Shown: positions 8,941 to 17,906, counted from the first letter of the stretch. The stretch: 64,000 bases of DNA from Mesorhizobium liriopis (GCF_024053505.1 NZ_JAMXQS010000002.1:248001-312000), one strand, 5' to 3'. The notes: generated by a model from the letters alone, not told the origin. Numbers and translations: made by a program.

Positions 8941-11223
8941 CTAAGCCATGGCGGACAAGGCTTCTTGCGGTTTCGGAGACCCATGATGCGCGCTTGCCGC
9001 GAGCGCCTCGGCCAGCGGCGCGTGGACGCTGCGCCGCCCACCCACGACCTGCGCCGACAAAAGTCCGTTGGGACAGTCGCGGTCGTCGTCCCAGCCGGGA
9101 TGGTTGGCGACGGGATAAAGGCAGATGCCTTCGACCGGCACGCCTCGGGCGCGCGCCGTCGCCACTTCCTGAGCCACATAGCGGAACCAGTTGGCGCGCC
9201 GGTCGCCCTCGATGCCGGTTTCGGCGATCAGGATCGGGCGACCGTAGCGGGCATGAATTTCGGCGAGCAGCTGGTGAAGGGGGATGTAGAGCGAGTGGTC
9301 GGTGTCGATGGGTGGGCCCCCGTGGATCCACTGATTGTTGAAGTAGTAGTTGACCCCGATCACGTCGAGCAGTTCCGGCCGTCCGCCGAGCTGTGGCCAG
9401 ATGCGGCCCGACAGCATATCCCAGGCTTGGAACTGCGACTCGTGATGCCCGCCTGCATGTGCTGCATCCGCCGGGCGTGCCGGGTCGTTGACGATGGAGA
9501 TCATCGGGTCGCAATGAACGAAGCGCGTCGTGGGATCGTCCGCCAGAATGGCTTCCATGGCCATGATCGAGGCGCGCGCGAGTTGCGTTTTGAGCTCGAA
9601 GCCGCGGCCATGCGCGAAGGGGTTGAGATAGCCCACATCGCCGCCGCCCCATGAGAAGAACGAAATCTCGTTGACGGGGCAGAGAAAGACCGGGCCATCG
9701 GTTTCGGCGCGGATGACGCGGGCGGCTTCGCGCGCGAAGCGGGCGAAGCGGGACGCGAACTCCGGCGACCAGATGATGATGTCGGCGGGCCAGCCATAAT
9801 GGAGCAGGTCCCAGATCACCTGTGTGCCGGTTTTGCGCGCCGCCTGAAGCATGGGCACGAGGCTCGACCAGTCATACTGGCCGGGCGACTGCTCGACTAG
9901 GTGCCAGCGCACGCCGTCGCGCATGGTGCGGATGCCGTGCTCGGCGAGCTGGCGGTAGTCGTTCGCGGCATTCGTGTCGTGGCCGATCGAGGCGATCACG
10001 TCGAGGCGTTCAAATTGGCCTTCGCGCCTGGGGTCGCGACGCATATGCGTCGAGCACTCGAAACCGCCCTGAAGGAATGAGCGGAACAGCCTGGGCTCGG
10101 GGGCCGGACGTGTGTTTTCCCGGATCACGTCATCGAAGAGCTTCTGCCACTGCGGCACGACCGCTTCGACCGCGTAATGCGTCTCCACATGATGGCGCAA
10201 AGCCTGGCCGAGCGACCGGCGGAAAGGTTTGTCCTCGATCAGGCGAACCATGGCGCGGGCGACCGCAGCCGGGTCTTCATGAGGCACGAAGAGGCCAGAC
10301 ACGCCATCCTCGATCTGCTCAAGCGTGCCGTTGTCCTGTGTGGCGATCACGGGCAGGGACGCGGCCCCCGCTTCCGCGATCACATGCGGCATACCTTCGC
10401 CGCGCGCGAGCCAGGCGAGGATATCGAGCGCGGTCAAAAGATCAGGCACGTCCGGGCGGTCGCCGAGGAATTGCAGCACTTGGTTCAGGCCGCGTTCCTT
10501 GGCGAGCGCCTGCAGGTGCCCGGCATAGTCCGGCATGAAGGCGTCGGGACCGCCGATCACGAGAAAGCGTGCCTGGGGGTGCGACCGGTGGACGAGGGCG
10601 GCTGCCTCGATGAAATCTTCCACGCGCTTCTTGCGGTCGAGGCGGCCGACCCAGCCGATCAGCGGAACGTCGTCGGGGATACCCAGTGCGCGGCGGGTGG
10701 CGCTGCGGGTTGCCGGGTCGAATTCGGAAAGATCGACGGTGGAGGGGATTTCGAGCGCGTCGGTTTCGCGGCCTTCCATCCGGCTCGCCGCAGCGTCCCG
10801 GATCGAGCGGCACACGCCGACATAACGCGTGGTGAAATGCTTCGGCCCGGCCAGCGCTTCGGAGACCAAGCCGCCATGCTCGATGAGCGGCGGGCGGGCA
10901 TGGAGGCGCTCGAGCGCGGGGTAGATGTCGGCCACGTTCTGGCAGGACACCACCACGTCATAGCGCGGGATCTTGCGCGCGAGATAGGAAACCGTGTCTT
11001 CGAATGAGAGCGTATAGGGCGTGCGGTCGACATGGACGCCCAGCGCTTCCAGCTGCTGGTGCGTCTGGTCGGGCATACCTTCCTTGCGGAAGCAGGCGAC
11101 GACGTCGATGCGATACTCCCTGGGATCGAGCGCTTTGGCGAGGAGCCGGACCTCGGTCTCCTCGCCTCCCACCACCAACCACGCAAAAACAAAGAGAATG
11201 CGCTTCGGCTTGTGCTCGATCAT
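8941..11223 (-). CDS. Fusion: GT4 glycosyltransferase + clan GH-A-like glycoside hydrolase
   Basis: A protein of 760 residues with two enzymes in one chain. Residues 6-370 are a GT-B glycosyltransferase of family GT4 (FAWLVVGGEETEVRLLAKAL, GWVGRLDRKKR, then EGMPHVIAEAGAASLPVIA in the donor site). Residues 380-745 are a TIM-barrel hydrolase-like domain starting FLQGGFECSTHMRRD. Its CPVNEI has Glu519 as likely acid/base and ILIAETG has Glu668 as likely nucleophile, as in GH1/GH5-type enzymes. A free-standing copy of the second domain lies at 59743-60894. The gene is last in a tightly packed operon, with a 4-base ATGA overlap with the upstream dehydrogenase. Polymer synthesis and trimming could be coupled; the substrate is unknown. 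Confidence 0.8.
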   Translation of the reverse strand: MIEHKPKRILFVFAWLVVGGEETEVRLLAKALDPREYRIDVVACFRKEGMPDQTHQQLEALGVHVDRTPYTLSFEDTVSYLARKIPRYDVVVSCQNVADIYPALERLHARPPLIEHGGLVSEALAGPKHFTTRYVGVCRSIRDAAASRMEGRETDALEIPSTVDLSEFDPATRSATRRALGIPDDVPLIGWVGRLDRKKRVEDFIEAAALVHRSHPQARFLVIGGPDAFMPDYAGHLQALAKERGLNQVLQFLGDRPDVPDLLTALDILAWLARGEGMPHVIAEAGAASLPVIATQDNGTLEQIEDGVSGLFVPHEDPAAVARAMVRLIEDKPFRRSLGQALRHHVETHYAVEAVVPQWQKLFDDVIRENTRPAPEPRLFRSFLQGGFECSTHMRRDPRREGQFERLDVIASIGHDTNAANDYRQLAEHGIRTMRDGVRWHLVEQSPGQYDWSSLVPMLQAARKTGTQVIWDLLHYGWPADIIIWSPEFASRFARFAREAARVIRAETDGPVFLCPVNEISFFSWGGGDVGYLNPFAHGRGFELKTQLARASIMAMEAILADDPTTRFVHCDPMISIVNDPARPADAAHAGGHHESQFQAWDMLSGRIWPQLGGRPELLDVIGVNYYFNNQWIHGGPPIDTDHSLYIPLHQLLAEIHARYGRPILIAETGIEGDRRANWFRYVAQEVATARARGVPVEGICLYPVANHPGWDDDRDCPNGLLSAQVVGGRRSVHAPLAEALAASAHHGSPKPQEALSAMA

Positions 11224-12323
11224 GCCGCGGCCTTGAACACGACCTGCAGGAAGTCCGGCCGCTCGGCGACCAGCGTCTTGAGAAAAGCCGGCCCCTCGTC
11301 GAATGGCAGAACATGCGTGATGACATGCTCCTTGATCCGCTCGCCTTCACTCTGGAGCAGTTGGATCGTTTCGGATGCGAGTCGGCGACGGTCCCAAAGA
11401 GCCCCGAGCCCGCGCGGCACGCGGCCGATCTGGGCGCAGCGGATGCTCAAGCCATTGTGGTGGAACTCCTCACCGAGCCGCAGGGCCTCTGCACCGCCCT
11501 GGTAGAAGGCGAGATCGATGACGGTTCCTTGCGGGCGCAGCATGCGCAAGGCGTTGTGGAGGCTGTTGCCGTGGGCGCGGGTCTGGAAAACGATGTCCGC
11601 GCCGCGTCCCCCGCCCGAGCCGCCATGCCAGTTGGTCTTGGCGTAGTCGATGGCGTCGTCTTCGCTGAGCGCCACGAGCCCGAACTTCTGCGCCACCGCG
11701 CGGCGGAAGGGTGAGGGATCGCAGAGCACGACTTCCGCCGCGCCCGCCTGTTTCGCGAAAAGTGCGGTGAAGAGCCCGACCGTGCCCCCGCCGACCACCG
11801 CGACGGGGCGGCCCGCAATGCCCTGTCCGAGCTTCGTCACATGGGGGCCGAGAAGTTCGGCATCGGCGTGGAGGATGCCGTTGGCCGCGATCGGTCCCAT
11901 CTGGGCGACGAAGATGCCGAGAATCGGGTCGAGGTTTTCGGGCAGCTTGACCAGAACCTCGTGGAACGGGTCGGCCGTGTGCCCGCTCTTGTGGCCGAAG
12001 GTGCCGGCGACCACATCGCCCACGGCAAAGCCGGGTGCCTGGCTCGCGATCACGCGGCCCACTTCCATGTAGCCCAGAAATGGCACGGGAAAGTGCGCGC
12101 TCGCCTCGCCTGAGTGGAACAGGCCACGGCCCTCGTCCCAGCGCGAATGGAGATAGGGGTTGGTGCCCTTGAAGAAGGTCAGTTCGGTGCCGGCTGAGAG
12201 CCCCGTATAGAGCGTTTCGAGCCGCACCTGCCCATGCCCTTCCGGGCCCTCGTCATAGCCGAAGAAGAAGCCCTCGCCCTCGCGTTCCACGCCGAGCGAG
12301 CGGATGTGACGATGATCAACCAT
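11220..12323 (-). CDS. Medium-chain dehydrogenase/reductase (zinc-type alcohol dehydrogenase-like)
   Basis: A protein of 367 residues with an MDR fold. An N-terminal GroES-like domain (TGLSAGTELTFFKGTNPYL, VGDVVAG) precedes a Rossmann domain with VAVVGGGTVGLFTALFAKQAG near residue 174, the NAD(P)-binding glycine motif. Canonical Cys/His zinc ligands are not apparent. This type often pairs with a Gfo/Idh/MocA oxidoreductase in polysaccharide clusters, sometimes as one bi-domain protein. Here such a partner lies directly upstream, overlapping by 8 bases, as the C-terminal half of a fused gene. Oxidation or reduction of a nucleotide sugar or sugar during glycan assembly is a reasonable inference. 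Confidence 0.78.
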   Translation of the reverse strand: MVDHRHIRSLGVEREGEGFFFGYDEGPEGHGQVRLETLYTGLSAGTELTFFKGTNPYLHSRWDEGRGLFHSGEASAHFPVPFLGYMEVGRVIASQAPGFAVGDVVAGTFGHKSGHTADPFHEVLVKLPENLDPILGIFVAQMGPIAANGILHADAELLGPHVTKLGQGIAGRPVAVVGGGTVGLFTALFAKQAGAAEVVLCDPSPFRRAVAQKFGLVALSEDDAIDYAKTNWHGGSGGGRGADIVFQTRAHGNSLHNALRMLRPQGTVIDLAFYQGGAEALRLGEEFHHNGLSIRCAQIGRVPRGLGALWDRRRLASETIQLLQSEGERIKEHVITHVLPFDEGPAFLKTLVAERPDFLQVVFKAAA

Positions 12324-14442
12324 GGGCCACCTCGCGCAGCGCGTTCTGGGAATGGGAAAGACGGATCCGCGCGCCGGATGCCGCCGACTGGTTGACGGCG
12401 AGCGCCAGTTCGTGGGTCTTCAACGCCTCGCTATAGGGGCAGCGGATGCGGTTTTCCTTGCCCTGCACGGCATCGATGAAATCGCGGTCCTCCCGCCAGA
12501 CCGGGTCGCCCTCGGCATGGCGCACCGGGCGGCCCCGGCCAGTGTCGATCATGATGTCATGGTCGGTCATCTCGACGGCGAGACCGTCGGCGAAAAGGTG
12601 CAGGCCAACGCGGTGGCCCCAGCGCAGCAGGCAGGTGGACGCGATGTTGCCGACCGCTCCGCTTTTGAAACGCAGGCTGGCGGTGCTGGCGGTGGCCACA
12701 TCGAGGCCGGGGAAATCGTCGCGCGCCGTGTGCTCGGCCTGGCCGAACACCGTCTCGACTTCGCCCACGAGAACGCGCACGAGATCGAGGATATGCGTGG
12801 TCTGTTCGACCATCTGCCCGCCCGAAGCGTCCTTGCGCCACCACCATTGCGGCGGCGGGGTGGCGTCGAGCCAGTAGCCGGAAACGAGGCGGGGCGGATT
12901 CTGGGCGAAGAGCGCACGGGCCTCGTCCACCGTGTCGAGATAGCGCCAGTGATAGCCGACAGCGGTGATGAGGCCTGCCTGGGCAACCTGCCGCTCGATC
13001 TGCCGCGCGGTTTCGATGTCGAGCGACACGGGCTTTTCCACGAAAAAGGGAAGCTTGGCCGCGATCACCGCTTCCTCGATAGCACCATGCGCGAAGGGCG
13101 GCACACAGATATAGACGGCGTCGAGGTTTGCCTGCGCCAGCATCTCCTGATGCGAGGCGAAGGCCTGCGCGCCGAAGCGCTCGGCGGTGCCGCGCGCGCG
13201 CTCGAAATCGGTATCGGAAAACGCGGCGAGCTCCACATCCTCGAACTGTTCGAGCACACCCAGATGCCGGTGGGCGATGCCACCCGCCCCGATGAAGCCG
13301 ATCCGTGTTTTCGTCATGGAGGTCTGCCTTATGGAAATAGGGGTACGGCCCGAAAGGACGTCGCGATAGAGTTGCGTGGTTTCCCGGCCCATGCGCTCGG
13401 CATGGAAATGGTTCTCGAAGCGCTTGTGAAGCGCCTTTGTCGCCTGTTCGACGAGCGCCGGATCATGGAGGGCCGCGCGCATGGCGGCGGCGAGGCTGTC
13501 CGGGTCGCCCGTTTCTGCGAGGAACGGGTGGTCTTCTCCCACGGCTTCCAAGCTGCCTGTCGCGCGGGTGGCGATCACCGGCAGCTTCGCGGCCATGGCT
13601 TCGAGCAGCACCAGCGGCAGGCCTTCGAAGAGCGAGGGAAGCACAAGGAAGTCTGCCGCCACCATCAATTCGGGCACATCCGTGCGATGGCCGAGGAAAT
13701 GTACGCGGGCGGCAATGCCACTGGCGCGCGCGAAATCCACCAGGGCGTCGTGTTCGGTGCCTTCACCGGCCAAAAGGAGAATGGCGCGGCTGTCGTCAAG
13801 CCGGCTGAACGCATCCAGAAGCGTGCTGTGTCCCTTTTGCGGGGTCAAACGCCCAACCGAAAGAAAGACCGGGAGGTTTTCCGAAAGCCCGAGTGTTTGC
13901 CGCGCGGCATTGCGGTCTTGAAGCGGAACGGCCGGGGCAATGCCGTTACGGATCACCACCAGTTTTTCAGGTGGAATGCCCGCTTGGGCGAAGCTCCGGC
14001 CGGCGGCATCGGAAACCGCGATCAGCTTGGCGATGTTTGCAAGAGACGCCTGATGCGCTTCGATTTGGTCGAGGTCGGTCAGAAGAAAAGGCAGGTGCTC
14101 GGTGCGCAACACGGGAATGCCCGTATCGGCCGCCGCCCCCGCCAGTTCCTGCCCTTCCCAGCCGATGCCGGCATGGACATGGAGGAGATCGGGGCGCGCG
14201 GCACGAAGCCAAAAGCCAAAATCGTCGCCTTCGGCACTGAAGCGTTTGACGGCGAGGCCCCGGCGCGCGGCGCGGCGGCTCAGATCGTCGCTCGCCTCGC
14301 CCCATGGCAGGACAAGCGTCGGCGCGATTCCTGCGCCGAGATGCCGGGCGAGCAGGAGCATATGCTCGCCCATCCCCGAAGGCTCGCCGCTGTCGGTCGC
14401 CAATGCGACCCTGAGCGGGCCTTGTCTTCCGACTAACTGCAC
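12316..14442 (-). CDS. Fusion: GT4 glycosyltransferase + Gfo/Idh/MocA oxidoreductase
   Basis: A protein of 708 residues. Residues 9-370 form a GT4 glycosyltransferase (LLHVHAGIGWEGQ, FLSVGRLTPQKGHSTLLDAF, and the EX7E donor motif in SLFEGLPLVLLEAMAAKLPVIA). Residues from about 376 form a Gfo/Idh/MocA oxidoreductase with RIGFIGAGGIAHRHLG for NAD(P) binding and FFVEKPVSL with the conserved catalytic Lys. The second half begins at an internal ATG (13317), so separate translation is conceivable, but the frame is continuous with no stop. The start is GTG at 14442, 5 bases after the preceding stop, and its ribosome site is weak. It is the second consecutive fused gene in this operon. Confidence 0.8.
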   Translation of the reverse strand: MQLVGRQGPLRVALATDSGEPSGMGEHMLLLARHLGAGIAPTLVLPWGEASDDLSRRAARRGLAVKRFSAEGDDFGFWLRAARPDLLHVHAGIGWEGQELAGAAADTGIPVLRTEHLPFLLTDLDQIEAHQASLANIAKLIAVSDAAGRSFAQAGIPPEKLVVIRNGIAPAVPLQDRNAARQTLGLSENLPVFLSVGRLTPQKGHSTLLDAFSRLDDSRAILLLAGEGTEHDALVDFARASGIAARVHFLGHRTDVPELMVAADFLVLPSLFEGLPLVLLEAMAAKLPVIATRATGSLEAVGEDHPFLAETGDPDSLAAAMRAALHDPALVEQATKALHKRFENHFHAERMGRETTQLYRDVLSGRTPISIRQTSMTKTRIGFIGAGGIAHRHLGVLEQFEDVELAAFSDTDFERARGTAERFGAQAFASHQEMLAQANLDAVYICVPPFAHGAIEEAVIAAKLPFFVEKPVSLDIETARQIERQVAQAGLITAVGYHWRYLDTVDEARALFAQNPPRLVSGYWLDATPPPQWWWRKDASGGQMVEQTTHILDLVRVLVGEVETVFGQAEHTARDDFPGLDVATASTASLRFKSGAVGNIASTCLLRWGHRVGLHLFADGLAVEMTDHDIMIDTGRGRPVRHAEGDPVWREDRDFIDAVQGKENRIRCPYSEALKTHELALAVNQSAASGARIRLSHSQNALREVAHG

Positions 14443-14447
14443 GAAAG

Positions 14448-16814
14448 TCAGGCACCGACCATGGCACGAGGATGCGCGGCTGTCGTGCCCGGCAGGGCCA
14501 TGCGCCGGAACGTTGCCAGCGCCTGCCCGACCACCTGATCCATGTTGTAATAGCGATAGGTGCCCAGCCGCCCGAGGAAGGATACATCGGGTGTCTCGTT
14601 GGCCAGCGCCTCGTAACGCTTGAAGAGCGCCTGGTTCTCGGGGCGCGGGATCGGGTAATACGGGTCGCCCTCGGCGCGCGAGAACTCGTAGGAAATGCTG
14701 GTTTTCGGGTGCACCTGACCGGTCAGGTATTTGTATTCGGTGATGCGCGTATAGGCCACCGACGGGTCGGGATAGTTGACCACGGCTGCCTCCTGGAAAC
14801 GGCGGCGGTCTAGCGTTTCATGGCGGAATTCGAGGCTGCGATAAGGCAGCGCGCCGAAGCGGTGGCCGAAGAACTCGTCGATAGGGCCGGTATAGACCGT
14901 ATGGCTCGCGAGGGCCTCGTCGCGGAGCTCTGCGAAGTCGGTATCGAGGCTGATATCGATGTTCTCGTGATCGAGCATGTTCTCGAACATATGGGTATAG
15001 CCATGGAGCGGCATGGCCTGATGGCTGTCGAGGAAATAGCGGTCGTCGGTGTTGACCCGCGTCGGCACGCGCGCAGTGACCGACTTGTCGAGTTCTGACG
15101 GATCGAGCCCCCACTGCTTGCGCGTGTAGCCTTCGAAGAAGGTGCGATAAAGTTCGGTGCCGACCTGGGCTATCACCACATCGCGCGAGGAGCGGATCTC
15201 GGGCACGGTTTCGGCACGCGCAGCGAGGAAGCGGGCCGCCGCCTCGTCGTCGTCGAGGCCCGCATCGTAGAGCGCGTTGAGCGTGGTGCGGTTGATGGGC
15301 ATGGGCACGCGCTTGCCGTTGGCGACAGCCAGAACACGGTGCTCGTAATTGCGCCATTCGGTGAAGCGCGAGAGGTAGCGGAACACCTCGTCGCTGTTGG
15401 TGTGGAAGATGTGCGGCCCATAGCGGTGCACGAGAATGCCCGCCGCGTCCTGATGGTCGAACGCGTTGCCCGCGATGTGCGAACGCTTGTCCGCGACCAG
15501 CACGCGCTTGCCCGCCTCGCGTGCCAGCCGCTCGGCCATGACCGAACCGGCAAAACCGGCGCCCACCACCAGCACGTCATAGGGCTTGCGGCCGTTCGGC
15601 CGGCGCAAGGACGGACGGGGCATGGGCACGGCGCGCTTGCTGTTGCGTGCAACGGCTTCCGAGACGTAGCGCTCCATGCGGGCGAAGGTCTCATCCCAGG
15701 ATTGCCGGGCGAGGAGCGCGTCCGCCTCGTCGCGCCACGCGGTTTGAACCGTGCGAGCCAGCATCGTTTTCACGGCGGAAACGAAGCCTGCGGCATCCGA
15801 TGCGATCGCCACCGCATCCAGATGCCCGTAGGTGCGCACCACATCGGTGATCGGGGTCGAGACGACTGGGCGGCCTGCCGCCAGGAATTCCGGCGTCTTG
15901 GTCGGCGAGATGAAGCGCGTCGCCTCGTTGATGGCGAACGGCATGATGGCGCAGTCCCAGCCTGCGAGATAGGCTGGCAATTCGTTGTAATGCTTTTGGC
16001 CCAGCCAGAAGATGTTGGGCCGTTGTGGCAAATGGGCGGGATCGATCTTGACCACGGGGCCCACCATCACGAGCGACCAGTCCGGGCGACGCTCGGCGAG
16101 ATCGGCGATCAGGCCGAGATCGAGGCGCTCGTCGATGACGCCATAGAAACCCAGACGCGGATGGGGAATCGCGGATTGGTCGGCCGGGTCAGACTGTTCG
16201 ACCCGCGCCTGCCTGAAATGGGCGACATCCACGCTGGAAGGAAAGGCATGGATGTTGTCATGCGCGTGGCGCTTGGCTTCGAACAGGGAAACGCCGCCGG
16301 TGAACACTGCGTCGGCCGCCGTGATCAACTCCTGCTCGAGCAGCTTCAAGCGTTCGGGCGCGAAGCGGAAATTGGCGAGTTCGTCCATGCAGTCGTAAAC
16401 GATCGCCGCCGCATCGACATGCTTGGCGAAGCCATACATCATCGGCGTGTAGAACCAGAGGACGGGGCGTTTGCCGCCGTCGAGCTTGATCAGAAGATCG
16501 AGCAGGCGCGCGAGCGCTTCCTCGCGTTGCGCCTCGTTCCACCAATGCGGCACGCGCGGGCGCACCGCCACAACATCCGTGCCTTCGAAAGGGTGATATT
16601 CAAGGTAAGCGAGTGGGTGATCGCAGGGGATAGGCTCTTCGAAAAAGAAGACCCGCCGGCCCTTCGAGAAGCGCTGCATCAGATGCTGGGGCCGTTGCAG
16701 CACGAAATCCCATCGCAGATGGGAAAAACATATCAAAGTATAGTCTGCCTTCGCCTCCGCTTCTTCCTCTATGGAAGAAATGTTGGCAGGGCGCAGGCAC
16801 GTATCTCGCAGCAT
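14448..16814 (-). CDS. glf: Fusion: GT-B glycosyltransferase + UDP-galactopyranose mutase
   Basis: A protein of 788 residues and the first gene of the operon. Residues 24-390 are a glycosyltransferase resembling the TuaH-like group (FSHLRWDFVLQRPQHLMQRF, then TKTPEFLAAGRPVVSTPI). Residues 411-780 are a UDP-galactopyranose mutase with the FAD motif VVGAGFAGSVMAERLA, the SHIAGNAFDH and RYGPHIFHTN segments and the C-terminal LGRLGTYRYYNMDQVVGQAL. The mutase makes UDP-galactofuranose, so the glycan probably contains galactofuranose and the attached transferase may use it. The start at 16814 is preferred over 16877 because GGAG lies 6 bases upstream. A deleted relative of this gene is found at 60899-61378. 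Confidence 0.85.
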   Translation of the reverse strand: MLRDTCLRPANISSIEEEAEAKADYTLICFSHLRWDFVLQRPQHLMQRFSKGRRVFFFEEPIPCDHPLAYLEYHPFEGTDVVAVRPRVPHWWNEAQREEALARLLDLLIKLDGGKRPVLWFYTPMMYGFAKHVDAAAIVYDCMDELANFRFAPERLKLLEQELITAADAVFTGGVSLFEAKRHAHDNIHAFPSSVDVAHFRQARVEQSDPADQSAIPHPRLGFYGVIDERLDLGLIADLAERRPDWSLVMVGPVVKIDPAHLPQRPNIFWLGQKHYNELPAYLAGWDCAIMPFAINEATRFISPTKTPEFLAAGRPVVSTPITDVVRTYGHLDAVAIASDAAGFVSAVKTMLARTVQTAWRDEADALLARQSWDETFARMERYVSEAVARNSKRAVPMPRPSLRRPNGRKPYDVLVVGAGFAGSVMAERLAREAGKRVLVADKRSHIAGNAFDHQDAAGILVHRYGPHIFHTNSDEVFRYLSRFTEWRNYEHRVLAVANGKRVPMPINRTTLNALYDAGLDDDEAAARFLAARAETVPEIRSSRDVVIAQVGTELYRTFFEGYTRKQWGLDPSELDKSVTARVPTRVNTDDRYFLDSHQAMPLHGYTHMFENMLDHENIDISLDTDFAELRDEALASHTVYTGPIDEFFGHRFGALPYRSLEFRHETLDRRRFQEAAVVNYPDPSVAYTRITEYKYLTGQVHPKTSISYEFSRAEGDPYYPIPRPENQALFKRYEALANETPDVSFLGRLGTYRYYNMDQVVGQALATFRRMALPGTTAAHPRAMVGA

Positions 16815-17042
16815 TCCATGCTCCGGGGAAGCGAATATTAACAAATGATATGCCCGTTCGCCCCCTCCCCGGAGCAATCAGCCTCAATGAGCTAGCGCGG
16901 ATATTTCCAATGGAAAGGTCGGCGGCGGTTTTTATTAAATTCAAGCGCACGCGAACCGAAAAGAACGGTGCGCCGACGCTCAATTGTTAATGTGTCTCGC
17001 CGGTCCGGCACGTAAGCCATGTCGCCTTGCATGGAGGACCGT

Positions 17043-17258
17043 ATGAGCCAGATCGTTGACACCGGTCGGATCACAGCCGAACTCGAAGCTCTCCAGAGCC
17101 AGCTCAACCAGCAAGAAGCGCAGTGGGCGAAGTGGCGGGAAGGCAATGCCTGCCTGACGAGCCAGCCCAGGGGCGAGGGGCTCCAGCAATTGCGTGACAG
17201 GATTCAACTGCTGCAGTATCGTCTTGCCAAGGTGAGCGGGGCCAAATCGAAGAGGTGA
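17043..17258 (+). CDS. Small coiled-coil protein, copy 1 of a pair
   Basis: A protein of 71 residues, strongly helical, hydrophilic and rich in Glu and Gln (ITAELEALQSQLNQQEAQWA, LQQLRDRIQLLQYRLAKV), with heptad-like leucine spacing. There is no signal peptide or membrane segment. GGAGG lies 5 bases before the ATG at 17043. The next gene encodes a protein of the same length with the same layout (helix, Trp-Ala, a polar SQ region, then a second helix with RLQ), so the two appear to be tandem paralogues. Function is unknown; an adaptor or self-assembling coiled-coil role is only a guess. The fused glycan operon runs divergently upstream. Confidence 0.7.
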   Translation: MSQIVDTGRITAELEALQSQLNQQEAQWAKWREGNACLTSQPRGEGLQQLRDRIQLLQYRLAKVSGAKSKR

Positions 17259-17261
17259 GCG

Positions 17262-17477
17262 ATGGACGCCAAGGCCGAGCTCGACGCGCTCGAGGCAGAA
17301 GCCAATGAGCTGACGGAAAAGCTCAAGCTGGCCGAAACCCGGTGGGCCGAAACGGTTCGGACCCAAGGTGAGGAGACCGCCTCGCAGAATGGCGACCTGC
17401 ACGAAATCCGCAACCGCCTTCAGATCATCCAGGCACGGTCCTTCAAGCTCAAGCGGGAACTCCAGGAAAGCCGGTAA
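17262..17477 (+). CDS. Small coiled-coil protein, copy 2 of a pair
   Basis: A protein of 71 residues, 3 bases downstream of its apparent paralogue and surely in the same operon. Two helical stretches (KAELDALEAEANELTEKLKL and LHEIRNRLQIIQARSFKLKR) are joined by a polar loop containing TASQNGD. The shared pattern with the preceding protein is EL-AL, E--WA, SQ and R-RLQ--Q-R. It is charged, lacks Cys and has no export signal. The equal length and order suggest a duplicated gene whose products might form a heterodimer, which is inference. I do not recognise the family. Confidence 0.7.
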   Translation: MDAKAELDALEAEANELTEKLKLAETRWAETVRTQGEETASQNGDLHEIRNRLQIIQARSFKLKRELQESR

Positions 17478-17906
17478 CTGCGCAAATCAGGCCGCGAGAC
17501 TGCCAAGCCCGGCGGAGATCACGACAACCCGCACCCCGCAGCCGATCTGAATTTCCCACCCCCGGCCGATTCCGTGGGATTCGATGCCATCGGATCGTTC
17601 TTCCCGTTCTGCATCCCGTCAGTCGATCGTCAGTTGCCAACGCTTCGTAGCGACATCACAGGTTCCATCAAATGTGAGTGCGGGAGGTGCAATTCTCGCA
17701 CAGGATCGGGACGCTCGGCCGTGAACCCAACCCAGCCGGGTAGCCCGGTGCCCGGTCGATCCCTGCATGTTCACGACCGGGCACCGGGCTTCTGATTTCG
17801 GATGCAGCATTCCAACAGGAATGCTGCTGCGGAACCCGGGCCTTGCTCCCCCTCGTGCTCGGGTTCCGCTGCTTTCATGCTGATACCCACTGCCGGCCTT
17901 GGGCCA
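17478..17906. other. Intergenic region of 429 bases between convergent genes
   Basis: It lies between the coiled-coil pair (plus strand) and the SDR gene (minus strand). No convincing coding potential is seen. Its second half carries three consecutive strong stem-loops at 17742-17869, listed separately. The first 260 bases show nothing recognisable. Confidence 0.7.
17742..17869. terminator. Array of three adjacent stem-loops
   Basis: Stem 1 is a perfect 17-bp inverted repeat (17742-17758 with 17774-17790, 15-base loop). Stem 2 is a perfect 10-bp repeat, GCAGCATTCC with GGAATGCTGC (17804-17813 with 17818-17827, loop AACA). Stem 3 pairs GCGGAACCCG with CGGGTTCCGC (17829-17838 with 17860-17869). 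The position between convergent genes suits bidirectional termination, but no clear U-tract follows any stem. A REP-like element or mRNA-protecting structure is an alternative. Confidence 0.5.

Noticed and set aside
12322-14436. Very long plus-strand open frame (704 codons) opposite the GT4-Gfo/Idh gene
   Set aside because: It is a GC-rich antisense shadow: the product has no family match, is rich in Arg, Gly and Ala, and the minus-strand frame encodes two clear enzymes.
12316-14442. Splitting the GT4-Gfo/Idh gene into two genes at the internal ATG 13317
   Set aside because: The frame is continuous with no stop near the junction and only a weak AAGG lies upstream of that ATG, so one fused gene is the simpler reading; the alternative is noted in the feature.
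15339-16841. Plus-strand open frame of 500 codons opposite the glycosyltransferase-mutase gene
   Set aside because: Same type of antisense artefact; the minus strand shows conserved motifs throughout.
16904-16916. Palindrome TTTCC-AAT-GGAAA upstream of the glycan operon
   Set aside because: Short arms and no neighbouring regulator gene; likely to occur by chance, so it is not annotated as an operator.
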